64,000 bases of DNA from Varunaivibrio sulfuroxidans (GCF_029318635.1 NZ_CP119676.1:1625001-1689000); one strand, 5' to 3'. Shown: positions 46,177 through 55,542, counted from the first letter of the stretch. A program made the numbers and translations. The notes: generated by a model not told the origin, from the letters alone.

Positions 46177-47205
46177 GTGAGCGCCATTCCCAGCATTTCC
46201 TCGTTCGACGACATTCGCCAAATTCTGAACACCCTGCCCGGTCCCGACAAGGCCGCCGCCGCGCTTTGCGCCGAACGCGAGCCGCAATTGACCAAGCCCG
46301 CCGGATCCCTGGGCCGCCTCGAACAACTCACATCCTGGCTGGCGGCCTGGCAACACCGGGCTCCGCCTCAGATCGAGCGCCCCAATTGCCACGTTTTCGC
46401 GGGCAATCACGGCGTCGTCGCCAAGGGCGTTTCGGCCTTCCCCGCCGAAGTCACCCGGCAGATGGTGCTGAACTTCGAGAACGGCGGCGCGGCGATCAAC
46501 CAATTGTGCGAAACCTTCGGCGTCGGCCTATGCGTCGAGGCGATGGACCTGGACAATCCAACCAACGATTTCACCGAAGGTCCGGCGATGAGCGAACGCG
46601 AATGCGTCGAGGCGATCTGGTTCGGCATGAACGTCGTCGAAGAAACCTCGGACGTCGTTTGCTTGGGCGAAATGGGCATCGGCAACACCACGGCGGCGGC
46701 GGCGATTTGTCTTGCGCTTTACGGTGGCAACGCCGCCAGTTGGACCGGTCCGGGCACCGGGGTCAGCGGCCCCGCCCTCGCCCATAAGGCCGAGGCGGTC
46801 GCCCAGGGCGTGCGCGTCAACAAGGCCGCCATGAGCGATGGGTTGGAAGTTCTACGCTGTCTCGGCGGGCGCGAAATGGCGGCCCTCGTGGGCGCCGTCA
46901 TCGGCGCGCGGTTGCTAAACGTTCCGGTTCTGCTCGATGGGTTCGTCTGCACGGCGGCGGTCGCCCCGCTGCGCGCCATCGCGGGCACGGCGCTCGACCA
47001 TTGCAAGGCCGCGCACGTCTCCGCCGAACCCGGACACAAGGCCCTGCTCGGAAAACTGGAAAAGAAACCCCTACTCGACCAAGGCATGCGCTTGGGCGAA
47101 GCATCGGGCGCGGTTCTCGCCGTCGCCCTGCTCAAGGCCGCGGTCGCCTGTCATACCGGGATGGCGACTTTCGCCGACGCCGGGGTCAGCGATAAAGGGG
47201 CTTAG
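46177..47205 (+). CDS. cobT: Nicotinate-nucleotide--dimethylbenzimidazole phosphoribosyltransferase
   Basis: A 342-residue CobT (CobU in Pseudomonas). It has LTKPAGSLGRLEQLTSWLAAWQ, HVFAGNHGVVAKGVSAFPAEVTRQMVLNFENGGAAINQL, VCLGEMGIGNTTAAAAICLALYGG, GPGTGVSGPALAHKAE and CLGGREMAALVGAVIGARLLNVPVLLDGFVCTAAVAPL. Near the end are HVSAEPGHKALLGKLEKKPLLDQGMRLGEASGAVLAVALLKAA and MATFADAGVSDKG. The last Glu-containing segment (MRLGEASGA) bears the catalytic base. It activates the lower ligand base as alpha-ribazole-phosphate. GTG 46177 has AAGGA eight bases before it. No bluB gene for making dimethylbenzimidazole is in the window. Confidence 0.95.
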   Translation: MSAIPSISSFDDIRQILNTLPGPDKAAAALCAEREPQLTKPAGSLGRLEQLTSWLAAWQHRAPPQIERPNCHVFAGNHGVVAKGVSAFPAEVTRQMVLNFENGGAAINQLCETFGVGLCVEAMDLDNPTNDFTEGPAMSERECVEAIWFGMNVVEETSDVVCLGEMGIGNTTAAAAICLALYGGNAASWTGPGTGVSGPALAHKAEAVAQGVRVNKAAMSDGLEVLRCLGGREMAALVGAVIGARLLNVPVLLDGFVCTAAVAPLRAIAGTALDHCKAAHVSAEPGHKALLGKLEKKPLLDQGMRLGEASGAVLAVALLKAAVACHTGMATFADAGVSDKGA

Positions 47206-47278
47206 CCCCTCCCCCCTAAGCACCGCCGCGAGCCTCCCGGCGGACGGCGCCTGGGAAGGCGCGCGGCGCGGGGTTTGA

Positions 47279-48610
47279 TCAGCTTTCGTTCGACCGATCG
47301 ATTCGGCGTTTCAAGCGTAGCATTTCGCGCCGACGTTCATCCTCGACGATCAACTGTTCGATATAGCGACCCTGGAACAGCGTCACGCCGACCGATTTTC
47401 CGAAATCGACCGCTTCACGCGTATCGCAGCGGCAAATAATGACCTTGTCCGGCCCCGCCTTCTCGATCATTTCGGCGACGCGGTCGTGCATCCGTGGGCC
47501 ACCATCGACAAATTCGGGATGCCAGATCACCTTAACCAGATCGACGCCCAGCCGCGCCCGGTCGATCATCGGCAACGTGTGGTGGGTCAGGCCGTCCAAA
47601 CACAAACGATAGCCCCTCTCTTGGACGTACTCGCGGGCGAAAAAGAAGGCCCCTAAGTCGGCGAAAATATCCACTTTCTGCAATTCCAGCACCATCGAAC
47701 CGCGACGCGACGCCGAAATATTGTCGTCGAAAGACATAAACTCGGGGGTCAGCAGCGTCGAGATGTTGACGTTGAAGCTAATCTCTCCGGAAATATCAAT
47801 ACTGTCCGCCTTGGACAACAACGACAACATCCGCCGATCGAGACTTTCGGTCAGGTGTTGAAACAGCCAGCGGTTCGACGTCAAATTAACGCCCGGCAGC
47901 ATCGTCTCGCGCAGGTCGGAAATGGAGATAAACAACTCGCTGAAGGTGGGCGTCGGCGCCATGCGTTTATCGACGCCGCAAATATACTGGCGGCGCACCA
48001 GGCTGGACAGGTCGGTGCGCAACAACGCGCCCTCGAAACGCGCCAAGCCCTGGGGCGTCAGAGGGTCGCCAAATTGCTGGCGCGCCTTCAATTGCGCACG
48101 CACGTCCCCGCGTCCGCGTGGTTTCGCCGCCGATGCGCCCTTGTTCGGTTTTTCCTTCGCGCTTGTCTTCCTTGCGGTATCGACGCCCGCCTTATCGACC
48201 GGGAGCCATGCCTCCACCATCGATACGATTTCGTTAAACTGGCGATCTAGGTCATACCATTCGACAAAGGTGGCGTCGGGCGTTTCGCGTTCGTCCAGCA
48301 ACGGATCGTCGCTAAACAGGAATTTTATTTTCTGAACGATGGTTTCGACGTCGCTGCGCACTTCGTCCTTAAAAAGGAAAAACAAGTCCATGTTGCGCAG
48401 CAAAAACAGCTGCCCGCGCAGGGATGTGATTAACGCCTCGAAGCTCTCCACCGCCGCGCGAATGTGCCGCTCTCGGCGGTTCATCGGGCGTAGGCCCGAC
48501 AGGCGAACATGCACGGCGGAACGCCCCTGGGGTTGTTTTTCCAGACGGCGCAAATAGTGCAGCAACAAATTTTCACTGGTCTTAGGCGATGGCGACGAAG
48601 TGGAGGTCAT
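47279..48610 (-). CDS. Degenerate EAL-domain-like protein, copy 1
   Basis: 443 residues, cytoplasmic. The N-terminal half (1-130) resembles a decayed GGDEF-like fold; residues 145-175 are a basic linker (KEKPNKGASAAKPRGRGD). The C-terminal half (about 200-430) follows the EAL barrel. ISFNVNISTLLTPEF stands at the NLS strand, MVLELQKVDIFADL at the ExxE strand, YRLCLDGL at DDFG, DLVKVIW at KxD and VTLFQGRYIEQL at the QGYF end. The EAL motif itself, the second Asp of DDFG and the late ExVE acid are missing, so c-di-GMP hydrolysis is unlikely. It lies 49 bp downstream of a similar gene and converges on cobT. Confidence 0.75.
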   Translation of the reverse strand: MTSTSSPSPKTSENLLLHYLRRLEKQPQGRSAVHVRLSGLRPMNRRERHIRAAVESFEALITSLRGQLFLLRNMDLFFLFKDEVRSDVETIVQKIKFLFSDDPLLDERETPDATFVEWYDLDRQFNEIVSMVEAWLPVDKAGVDTARKTSAKEKPNKGASAAKPRGRGDVRAQLKARQQFGDPLTPQGLARFEGALLRTDLSSLVRRQYICGVDKRMAPTPTFSELFISISDLRETMLPGVNLTSNRWLFQHLTESLDRRMLSLLSKADSIDISGEISFNVNISTLLTPEFMSFDDNISASRRGSMVLELQKVDIFADLGAFFFAREYVQERGYRLCLDGLTHHTLPMIDRARLGVDLVKVIWHPEFVDGGPRMHDRVAEMIEKAGPDKVIICRCDTREAVDFGKSVGVTLFQGRYIEQLIVEDERRREMLRLKRRIDRSNES

Positions 48611-48659
48611 GGCCCGCTCTCCACTCCGACGGGATGTCGCGCAGACGTTTTCGAAATCA

Positions 48660-49934
48660 TCAAATCAATCCCTTGGCCGCCATCGCGGTGACGATCTTAT
48701 CAATATAATAACCCTGAAAACATCGAATCCCCATGCCCAGGCCCCACTGCACGCCCTTATCGGAATCGACGCGCGTCAAAATGACGTCGCCGCCGTCCCC
48801 CCGCGAAACGACGTCGCGCAAAAAGCGGCTCTGTTCATGACCGATGCCGCCGCGCATTTCCGCGCCCCAGCCGATCTTCAAAAAATCGGCGCCAAGGACG
48901 GTAGGATCGAAAAAATGCACCGACAAGGGGTTCAACCCATCGATCAAAACCCGATATCCGCGTTCACGCAGCCAATCGCGGGCATAGAAATAGCCCCCCA
49001 TATCGGAAAAAATATCAATCACCTGAATTTCGACGACGATCTTACTCGCATAATCGCGAACCTGGTCATGAAACGCCTGAAACGACCGCGACATCACCGT
49101 TGAAATGTTCAAATTGACGCTGATCGGGTCGGCGACGTCGTCGAATGGATGGCGTGACGACGTTTCCAGTATCCGCACATCTATGGTCTCGCTGAGATAT
49201 TGGAACAGCCAATGACTGGCAAATAAATTGACCCCGGGAGCGATGCGTTCCTGCAGATCGTGCATAACGACGAACTGCTCGCGGAACAACAACTCTCCCT
49301 TGCCTTTAAGGTTGATTCGCACCGCCGGCTGATGGCCGATAATATCGGCGATCCGAACTTCACGCAGTTTTTGCGTGATATCCGCCAACATCGCCGGTTC
49401 CAGGGCCACGCCGCGCATGGCGCGGGCGGCGCGCGTGTTGGAGGCGGCGTCTTCGCGTTCGCTGGCCTTTTTCAACGCAAAATCCACCTGCTCAACCGCG
49501 ATCGCGATGAATTGGCGATAATCCTCGTCCTGGGTCAGGTCGAACCAAGACGAAAAACGGTCCTCGTCGGAACCGTCCACACCCTGGATTAAAGGATCCT
49601 CGGCGAACAGAGCGCGGACCTTGAAGACATTCTGATCGACGTCGTCCACCGGGACTTCATGACACAACAGGGCGATGTCGCCATTGGCGAATTCAAACAT
49701 CGAGACATCGGGCTGGCTCGACAGGGTGTTTAGGGAACGGGCCGCAATGCGCAGAAAGTGCGCTTGACGATTGGTCGAATTCAGGTCCGACATATGCATC
49801 AAGACCGCATAATAGCCACTGCGATTGCTTTCGGTCCGCCGAAGAAAATCGAGCAGGGCTTTTTCTTTCGACGCCGCGGCCGGATCTGTGGTTGGCGCAG
49901 ATTGCGGCGGCGACGGTACTTTGTATTGGGCCAT
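48660..49934 (-). CDS. Degenerate EAL-domain-like protein, copy 2
   Basis: 424 residues with the same plan as the next gene downstream. An N-terminal half (LDFLRRTESNRSGYYAVLMHMSDLNSTNRQAHFLRIAARSL) precedes a linker and a C-terminal EAL-like barrel: ISVNLNISTVMSRSFQAF, KIVVEIQVIDIFSDMGGYFYARDWLRERGYRVLIDGL, GADFLKIGW, VILTRVDSDKGVQWGLGMGIRCFQGYYIDKIV. Two paired features, LFASHWLFQYLSE here and LTSNRWLFQHLTE in copy 1, show common descent. The catalytic acids are largely lost, as in copy 1. It is the first gene of the pair. The two probably act as c-di-GMP-binding or protein-binding scaffolds; their partners are unknown. Confidence 0.75.
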   Translation of the reverse strand: MAQYKVPSPPQSAPTTDPAAASKEKALLDFLRRTESNRSGYYAVLMHMSDLNSTNRQAHFLRIAARSLNTLSSQPDVSMFEFANGDIALLCHEVPVDDVDQNVFKVRALFAEDPLIQGVDGSDEDRFSSWFDLTQDEDYRQFIAIAVEQVDFALKKASEREDAASNTRAARAMRGVALEPAMLADITQKLREVRIADIIGHQPAVRINLKGKGELLFREQFVVMHDLQERIAPGVNLFASHWLFQYLSETIDVRILETSSRHPFDDVADPISVNLNISTVMSRSFQAFHDQVRDYASKIVVEIQVIDIFSDMGGYFYARDWLRERGYRVLIDGLNPLSVHFFDPTVLGADFLKIGWGAEMRGGIGHEQSRFLRDVVSRGDGGDVILTRVDSDKGVQWGLGMGIRCFQGYYIDKIVTAMAAKGLI

Positions 49935-50466
49935 GACTCCCGATATGCTCTCTTCCGTGTTGGCGATGATTCGTGTTGACTATGGCTTGACGCCGGTCGT
50001 GCGTTACTTCTTTCCGCGCGCTTTGGCGCGCACCCGCGGCCCACTACCCCCGTGACCACACCACCTTAAGGCTATACCGCACAAGCCTTTAAGCGAAGTT
50101 TAAAAATGCCCCACGGCGCCCACCCGCCGAGACGGCGACACGGCGGGATAACCGAAGATTGTCACTTGTCGATAAAACAACCACGCCCTATTTGTTGAAT
50201 ATCCGCCCTAGTGGTTTGCGTTTAGCATTTGTGTCCGATGCCATTGGACGCAAATGCGTGAAAAAACCAACCCACAACAAAAAGCTAGGTCGTGGCCGGT
50301 CCGGTGGTTCGCGGGCGCGAAACGTCGGATGCGATCCACTCGAATTTTCGGCACGTTTATGGAACATTTGTACTTGATTATTTACTTGAAAACTGCCGGC
50401 GCTCCAAAAATAGAAAATACATATGCCGAGATAATCTTTAATGAAAAATATCGGGCATGAAAAAAC
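49935..50466. other. 532-bp gap with hairpins, no gene recognised
   Basis: This gap separates the divergent EAL-like and MASE1 kinase genes. Short frames exist but show no protein-like composition. Two hairpins are visible. One has arms CCCGCCG (50123-50129) and CGGCGGG (50141-50147). The larger has arms GCATTTGTGTCC (50225-50236) and GGACGCAAATGC (50246-50257), with one G-U pair. The last 120 bp are AT-rich and probably hold the kinase promoter. Confidence 0.6.
50225..50257. promoter_or_regulatory. 12-bp inverted repeat in the kinase upstream region
   Basis: Arms GCATTTGTGTCC and GGACGCAAATGC match at 11 of 12 positions around a 9-base loop. No T-run follows on either strand, so it is not a typical terminator. 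It could be an operator, a small-RNA stem or the relic of an element. It lies about 210 bp before the kinase start. Confidence 0.35.
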
Positions 50467-53184
50467 GTGTTTAAAAAAAGCCCCTCCGGAAAATTTACGG
50501 TCGAAATCGCCATATTGGCGGCGACCTATTTCGGCGCCTGTATTTTAGGTCGCCATTTCGCGATTTCCCCAGGCTACGTCACCGCCGTCTTCCCGGCGTC
50601 GGGGATCGCCCTGGCCGCCATTTTGTTGCGAGGCTACACGCTGTGGCCCGGTATTTTCCTAGGATCGTTCCTCGGCAACGTCGTCCTTCTTTCCCGCCTC
50701 GACATCAACGACCTTCATGTCGGATTGGCCGCCGTCGGCATCGCTATCGGAGCGACCCTCCAGGCGCTGGCCGGCGGCGCCATGATAAAACGCTACATCC
50801 TCAAGCCGCTGGACCTGGACGAAGCTGCGGATATTTTCAAATTTCTCGGCCTGGGCGGCCCCTTAAGCTGTTTGATCTCCGCCACCGTCGGCGTCATTGT
50901 CCTGCACGGCGTCGGAGCGCTGGCTTCCGGCGCCGCCATTGAAGGCTGGTGGTCGTGGTGGTTAGGCGATACTTTCGGGGTGCTCATCACCACCCCGTTG
51001 ATTTTTATTTTCATGGCGCCGCCACGCGACATCTGGTCGAAACGCCGTACCACCGTGGCATTGCCCGTCGCCATTTCTCTTTTTGCGCTATTGATGCTCT
51101 TTATCCAAATTCGCGGATGGGAATCCGAACAAATCCAATTCAACTTTCACGACAAATCCCTGCAAATCGCAACGGCGCTGTCCGAAAGCATGAAAATACC
51201 GCATGAAACGGTCGCGTCGCTGGAGCGTTTCTACGCCAGTTCCGGCGCGATATCGCCCGCCGAGTTCAGCACATTCACCGCCTACGCCTTAAAAAACCAC
51301 CCTTCAATTCAGGCCCTGGAATGGGTCGCGAAAGTTCCCGGCGCACAGCGCGCCTCTTTTATTCGCCAACAGCGACAACTCAGGGCGCCCAATTTCAGGA
51401 TTACCGAACGCGACCCTTCCGGGCGTATCGTCCCGGCGAAAATCCGACCGGTATACTATCCGGTGACCTACGTTGACCCCCACATAAGCAACGAACGCGC
51501 GCTGGGCTTCGACTTGGGTTCCAATCACAATCGCCTAACCGCATTAAACAAAGCCCGCGACGAAGGGCGAATGATCGCTACCGGACGTATTAATCTGATC
51601 CAGGGAAATTCGAAAACAACCGGCCTTCTTCTGCTGCATCCCCTCTATGACATGGGCGTCACGCCGACCAGCATCACCGAACGTCGCCGACTCCTGAGCG
51701 GCTTCGTTTTGGGTGTTTTTCGCATCAAGGATATTTTTAACGGCGTGCTCGACAATCACGACGAAAGCGACACCGTCCTAATCGTCAAGGACCTTTCCGC
51801 GCCCAAAAGCGCCGAATTGCTGTACGGCGATCCCACCGCATTACCGGACCCTTCGTCGCCCGAAGCCTCATGGACGATCCACATCCCCTTTCAAGTCGCG
51901 GACCGCCACTGGGAACTCAATTTCACGCCCGCCGCGGGTTTTCTCGAAAAACACCGCCCGTGGCAATCGTGGCTTGGGCTGAACGGCGGGCTTATGTTCG
52001 TCGGCCTGTTCTTGATTTTGCTTTTGGTCTTAACCGGCCACACGGCGCGCACCGAACGGCTGGTTGCCGAAAGAACGCGGGAACTTTCACGCAGCGAAGA
52101 GAGCGCACGCGCCGTCTTTGACACCGTTTTGGATGGGGTCATCATCATCGACGAGGCGGGCGCGATCAAATCGGCCAACGCCGCCGCCCTCGAAAGTTTC
52201 GGCTATCGGCCCGAGAACTTGGCCGGAATGTCGATATCGTCGCTGATTCCAGAAATCGCCCACATCACCAACGTGTCTCAACTGGCGGCGACGTACGCAC
52301 AAGGTAAACAGCACGACGACGACGAAAGCGACGGCGGCGACTATATCGGCGCATTTTCCGAGGTTCAGGCCCTCCGGCGCGACGGCGCGGCGTTTCCGAT
52401 CGAACTGAGCATCGCGGAAATGAACATCGAGGGCGAGTGCCTTTTCGTCGGCGTCCTGCGCGATATCACGGAACGCAAGGAAGTCGATCGCATCAAGGAC
52501 GAATTCATTTCCACCATCAGCCACGAATTGCGAACGCCCCTAACGTCGATCAAGGGATCGCTCGGTTTGCTGAGCGGGAAGACGTCCAAAATTTCTCCAC
52601 AGAAATCTTCCGAGCTTATTGACCTCGCGCTTAAAAACACCGAACGTCTGATCCTCCTGGTGAACGATATCCTCGACATGGAAAAATTGGCTTCAGGGCA
52701 AATGGTCTTCGACAAACATCCTCTTAATTTCGCAGACCTCGTTCATCAGGGAATTCGCGAGAATTCCGGATTCGCCGACGCGTACGGCGTTACCTATAAA
52801 CCCGGCGCGATCGCCGACGACCTTTTGGTTCGCGCCGACCAATCCCGTTTGCAGCAGGTGATCGCCAATCTCCTATCCAATGCCGTGAAATTTTCCCCTC
52901 GGGGCGGTGTCGTCGGTATTACGTTGGTCCGTCGGAACAATATCGCCCGATTGAGCGTCTCCGATCACGGGACCGGTATTCCTCCCGAATTTCAGCCCCT
53001 GGTCTTCGACCGGTTTACGCAGGCCGATGCATCGGACACCCGCAGCGGCAGCGGCACCGGCCTGGGGTTGCATATCTCCAAGTCCATTGTCGAAAAGCAT
53101 GACGGGCGCATTTCCTTTATTTCCCCACCCGGCGAGGGCGCGACCTTCTTCGTTGATCTTCCGATCCTAGAGGCGAGGTTATGA
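50467..53184 (+). CDS. Membrane histidine kinase, MASE1-CHASE-PAS-HisKA-HATPase
   Basis: 905 residues. Residues 1-215 form MASE1 with about eight membrane helices (AISPGYVTAVFPASGIALAAILLRG, WWSWWLGDTFGVLITTPLIFIF). A periplasmic CHASE domain (about 235-480) includes VASLERFYASSGAISPAEFSTFTAYAL, ALEWVAKVPGAQR and YYPVTYVDP. Another helix (about 505-525) follows, then PAS (AVFDTVLDGVIIIDEAGAI). HisKA is DEFISTISHELRTPLTSIKG (His 686). The HATPase has NLLSNAVKFSP, VSDHGTGIPPEF and GTGLGLHISKSIVEKHDG. There is no receiver domain. CHASE senses small molecules in other bacteria; the ligand here is unknown. GTG 50467 is the only start that keeps the MASE1 N-terminus. The stop overlaps the phosphatase gene (ATGA). 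Confidence 0.92.
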   Translation: MFKKSPSGKFTVEIAILAATYFGACILGRHFAISPGYVTAVFPASGIALAAILLRGYTLWPGIFLGSFLGNVVLLSRLDINDLHVGLAAVGIAIGATLQALAGGAMIKRYILKPLDLDEAADIFKFLGLGGPLSCLISATVGVIVLHGVGALASGAAIEGWWSWWLGDTFGVLITTPLIFIFMAPPRDIWSKRRTTVALPVAISLFALLMLFIQIRGWESEQIQFNFHDKSLQIATALSESMKIPHETVASLERFYASSGAISPAEFSTFTAYALKNHPSIQALEWVAKVPGAQRASFIRQQRQLRAPNFRITERDPSGRIVPAKIRPVYYPVTYVDPHISNERALGFDLGSNHNRLTALNKARDEGRMIATGRINLIQGNSKTTGLLLLHPLYDMGVTPTSITERRRLLSGFVLGVFRIKDIFNGVLDNHDESDTVLIVKDLSAPKSAELLYGDPTALPDPSSPEASWTIHIPFQVADRHWELNFTPAAGFLEKHRPWQSWLGLNGGLMFVGLFLILLLVLTGHTARTERLVAERTRELSRSEESARAVFDTVLDGVIIIDEAGAIKSANAAALESFGYRPENLAGMSISSLIPEIAHITNVSQLAATYAQGKQHDDDESDGGDYIGAFSEVQALRRDGAAFPIELSIAEMNIEGECLFVGVLRDITERKEVDRIKDEFISTISHELRTPLTSIKGSLGLLSGKTSKISPQKSSELIDLALKNTERLILLVNDILDMEKLASGQMVFDKHPLNFADLVHQGIRENSGFADAYGVTYKPGAIADDLLVRADQSRLQQVIANLLSNAVKFSPRGGVVGITLVRRNNIARLSVSDHGTGIPPEFQPLVFDRFTQADASDTRSGSGTGLGLHISKSIVEKHDGRISFISPPGEGATFFVDLPILEARL

Positions 53185-53963
53185 ACTGCGCCTCTCGCCC
53201 CTCAACCGCGGACGTTCCTCGCGCCGCCGCGCCGCCGGGCCGTCGCGTATACGCCATTGGCGACATTCACGGTCGCCTCGATTTACTCGACACCTTGCTC
53301 ATGCGCATCCGCGCCGATATCCAAAACGGCCCGGCGGCAAAAAATATCCTGATTTTTCTAGGCGATTACGTCGATCGCGGACCCGACAGCCGGGGCGTTA
53401 TCGAACGGTTGTCCACCCTTGGCTCCACGGATTTCGAATGCGTTTTCCTGAAGGGCAACCACGAGGCGATGCTTCTCGATTTCCTGGATAGCGCCCAGGG
53501 TTGTCCCTGGCTTGTCAACGGCGGTTTGGACACGGTGCGCGCCTACGCCGGCGATAGTCCCGAAAGCACCGCCGCGATCGATCGCGCCATGGGAGGCGCA
53601 CATTACGCAGACGGCGAAGGGGCCTTGCGCGACCTCCTACGCGCGCGGATGCCCCGCAGACATCTCGCCTTTTTGCGCGCCCTGGAATTGACCCACCGCG
53701 AAGGCGATTACGTCTTCGTCCATGCCGGGATCAATCCCGCCCTGCCCCTTTCGGCCCAACGTGAGGCCGACCTGATCTGGATCAGAACCCCCTTTCTCGA
53801 TCACGACGGCGATCTGGGCGTCATCGTCGTGCACGGCCATACCACCGCCGAACAGCCGCAAATTTTCCCCCACCGTATCGGAATCGACACCCGCGCTTGG
53901 GCGTCGGGCGTACTGACCGCCGTCGTGTTATACGGCGAACGCCGCACCTTCATACACACGTAA
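53181..53963 (+). CDS. PPP-type metallophosphoesterase (serine/threonine phosphatase-like)
   Basis: A 260-residue calcineurin-like phosphatase. Metal-site motifs are YAIGDIHGRLDLLDTLL (residues 27-31 GDIHG), FLGDYVDRGPDSRGVIERL and FLKGNHEAMLLDFL, followed by FVHAGINPALPLSAQ and VIVVHGHTTAEQP, then a late IGIDTRAWASG. These are the marks of PrpA/PrpB-like bacterial protein phosphatases or Ap4A-type hydrolases. Coupling by ATGA to the kinase gene suggests that the two act in one signalling path, although a PPP enzyme would not usually act on phospho-His. There is no membrane segment. The gap to hldE is about 115 bp. Confidence 0.9.
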   Translation: MNCASRPSTADVPRAAAPPGRRVYAIGDIHGRLDLLDTLLMRIRADIQNGPAAKNILIFLGDYVDRGPDSRGVIERLSTLGSTDFECVFLKGNHEAMLLDFLDSAQGCPWLVNGGLDTVRAYAGDSPESTAAIDRAMGGAHYADGEGALRDLLRARMPRRHLAFLRALELTHREGDYVFVHAGINPALPLSAQREADLIWIRTPFLDHDGDLGVIVVHGHTTAEQPQIFPHRIGIDTRAWASGVLTAVVLYGERRTFIHT

Positions 53964-54078
53964 TGCGCTTTTTGGCTCCATGACGCCACGCCGCCGGGGC
54001 CTCTTTGAAAGTCCGCCCGGAAGTGATACCGTGCCGGATCGAAAAATTGGTTTTTTGCATCACGGATATAGAGGCCTC

Positions 54079-55542
54079 ATGGATACGCCCGCGCCCCTAC
54101 TCGACACCCTGGACACCTTCGCCTCGGCGCGAGTACTTTGCCTAGGCGACATCATGCTTGATCGTTTCGTTCATGGCGCGGTAGAGCGGATCTCCCCCGA
54201 AGCGCCGATCCCGGTGCTGCGCGTGACCCATGAGGAAACCATGCTCGGGGGCATGGGCAACGTCGCGCGCAATATTCGCGCCCTGGGCGGCGCGGCCAGT
54301 TGCATCGGCGTCATTGGCGAGGATAGCGCCGGAGCCGAAGTCCACGCCATGCTTGAAGCGCTGTCGCCGCAATGCATCGCTTTGGTGCGTGACGGCGCGC
54401 GGCAAACCTCCATCAAAACCCGTTTTCTGGCCACCACTCAGCAAATGTTGCGCGCCGATCAAGAAACCATCGCGCCCTTGAGCGCCGAGACCGAACGCAA
54501 GATAATCGCCGGCACCCGCCACGCCTTGGCCAATTGCGATGTCGTCGTTCTTTCCGACTACGGTAAGGGGGCGCTCAGCCCGGCCGTCCTCGACGCCGTT
54601 ATCAGCAGCGCCTTGGCCGAGCGTAAAACCGTGATCATCGATCCCAAGGGGCGAGATTACACGCGCTATCGCGGCGCGACGATGATCACGCCCAACTTGA
54701 AAGAACTGGCCGAAGCCAGCGCAATGGCCGTCGAGGGCGACGATGCGGTCGTGCGCGCCGCCCGTCACTTGATGGAAATCGCCGACATCGCCAGCGTGCT
54801 GGCGACCCGCTCGGCGGAGGGCATGACTCTGGTTCTCAAAGACGGCCCGGCCCACCACCTCAAGGCGCGCGCACGCGAAGTCTTCGACGTTTCCGGGGCC
54901 GGCGATACCGTGGTCGCCGCGATGGCCTGCGCGCTGGGAGGCGGCGCGGCGATGGAGACCGCCGCCGCCCTCGCCAACATCGCCGCCGGAGTGGTTGTCG
55001 GCAAGGTCGGCACCGCGGTCGCCTATCCCGCCGACGTCGTCGCCGAACATCACCGCTACGACACCCACCTCGGCGAAGGTAAGATCATGACCCTGTCTTC
55101 GGCCGACGACCGTATCAGGGCATGGCGACGCTCGGGCTTTAAAATCGGCTTTACCAACGGATGCTTCGACTTGCTGCATCCGGGCCATCTTTCCCTGCTT
55201 TCCCAAGCGCGCAAGGCCTGTGATAAACTGGTGATCGGGCTTAACTCCGACGCCTCGGTCAAACGCCTGAAAGGACCGTCGCGTCCGGTGCAATCGGAGA
55301 TGGAGCGCGCCATGGTCCTGGCATCCTTAGGGATGATCGACGCGGTCGTCATTTTTTCCGAAGACACGCCGCTAACCTTGATCGAAGCCTTGCGTCCCGA
55401 TGTGCTGGTCAAGGGCGCTGATTATACCTTGGAGACGGTGGTCGGCGCCGATATCGTGCGCGCGTACGGCGGCCGGGTGGTCCTTGCACAGATCAAACCC
55501 GGCCACTCGACAACCTCGACCATCGCTAAGCTAAACGCCTGA
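54079..55542 (+). CDS. hldE: Bifunctional heptose-7-phosphate kinase / heptose-1-phosphate adenylyltransferase
   Basis: A 487-residue HldE (RfaE), normal in length. The N-terminal ribokinase-like domain (1-325) has VLCLGDIMLDRFVHGAVERISPEAPIPVLRV, MLGGMGNVARNIRALGG, VIIDPKGRDYTRYRGATMITPNLKEL and the catalytic FDVSGAGDTVVAAMACAL. The C-terminal cytidylyltransferase-type domain has KIGFTNGCFDLLHPGHLSLLSQARKACDKLVIGLNSDASVKRLKGPSRPV and VKGADYTLETVVGADIVRAYGGRVVL. It makes ADP-heptose for lipopolysaccharide inner core. ATG 54079, after GAGG, is the family start; the 33 residues before it are not supported. No other LPS genes are near. Confidence 0.95.
   Translation: MDTPAPLLDTLDTFASARVLCLGDIMLDRFVHGAVERISPEAPIPVLRVTHEETMLGGMGNVARNIRALGGAASCIGVIGEDSAGAEVHAMLEALSPQCIALVRDGARQTSIKTRFLATTQQMLRADQETIAPLSAETERKIIAGTRHALANCDVVVLSDYGKGALSPAVLDAVISSALAERKTVIIDPKGRDYTRYRGATMITPNLKELAEASAMAVEGDDAVVRAARHLMEIADIASVLATRSAEGMTLVLKDGPAHHLKARAREVFDVSGAGDTVVAAMACALGGGAAMETAAALANIAAGVVVGKVGTAVAYPADVVAEHHRYDTHLGEGKIMTLSSADDRIRAWRRSGFKIGFTNGCFDLLHPGHLSLLSQARKACDKLVIGLNSDASVKRLKGPSRPVQSEMERAMVLASLGMIDAVVIFSEDTPLTLIEALRPDVLVKGADYTLETVVGADIVRAYGGRVVLAQIKPGHSTTSTIAKLNA

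Noticed and set aside
50225-50257. Hairpin considered as an intrinsic terminator
   Set aside because: No T-run follows on either strand, and the genes on both sides point away from it.
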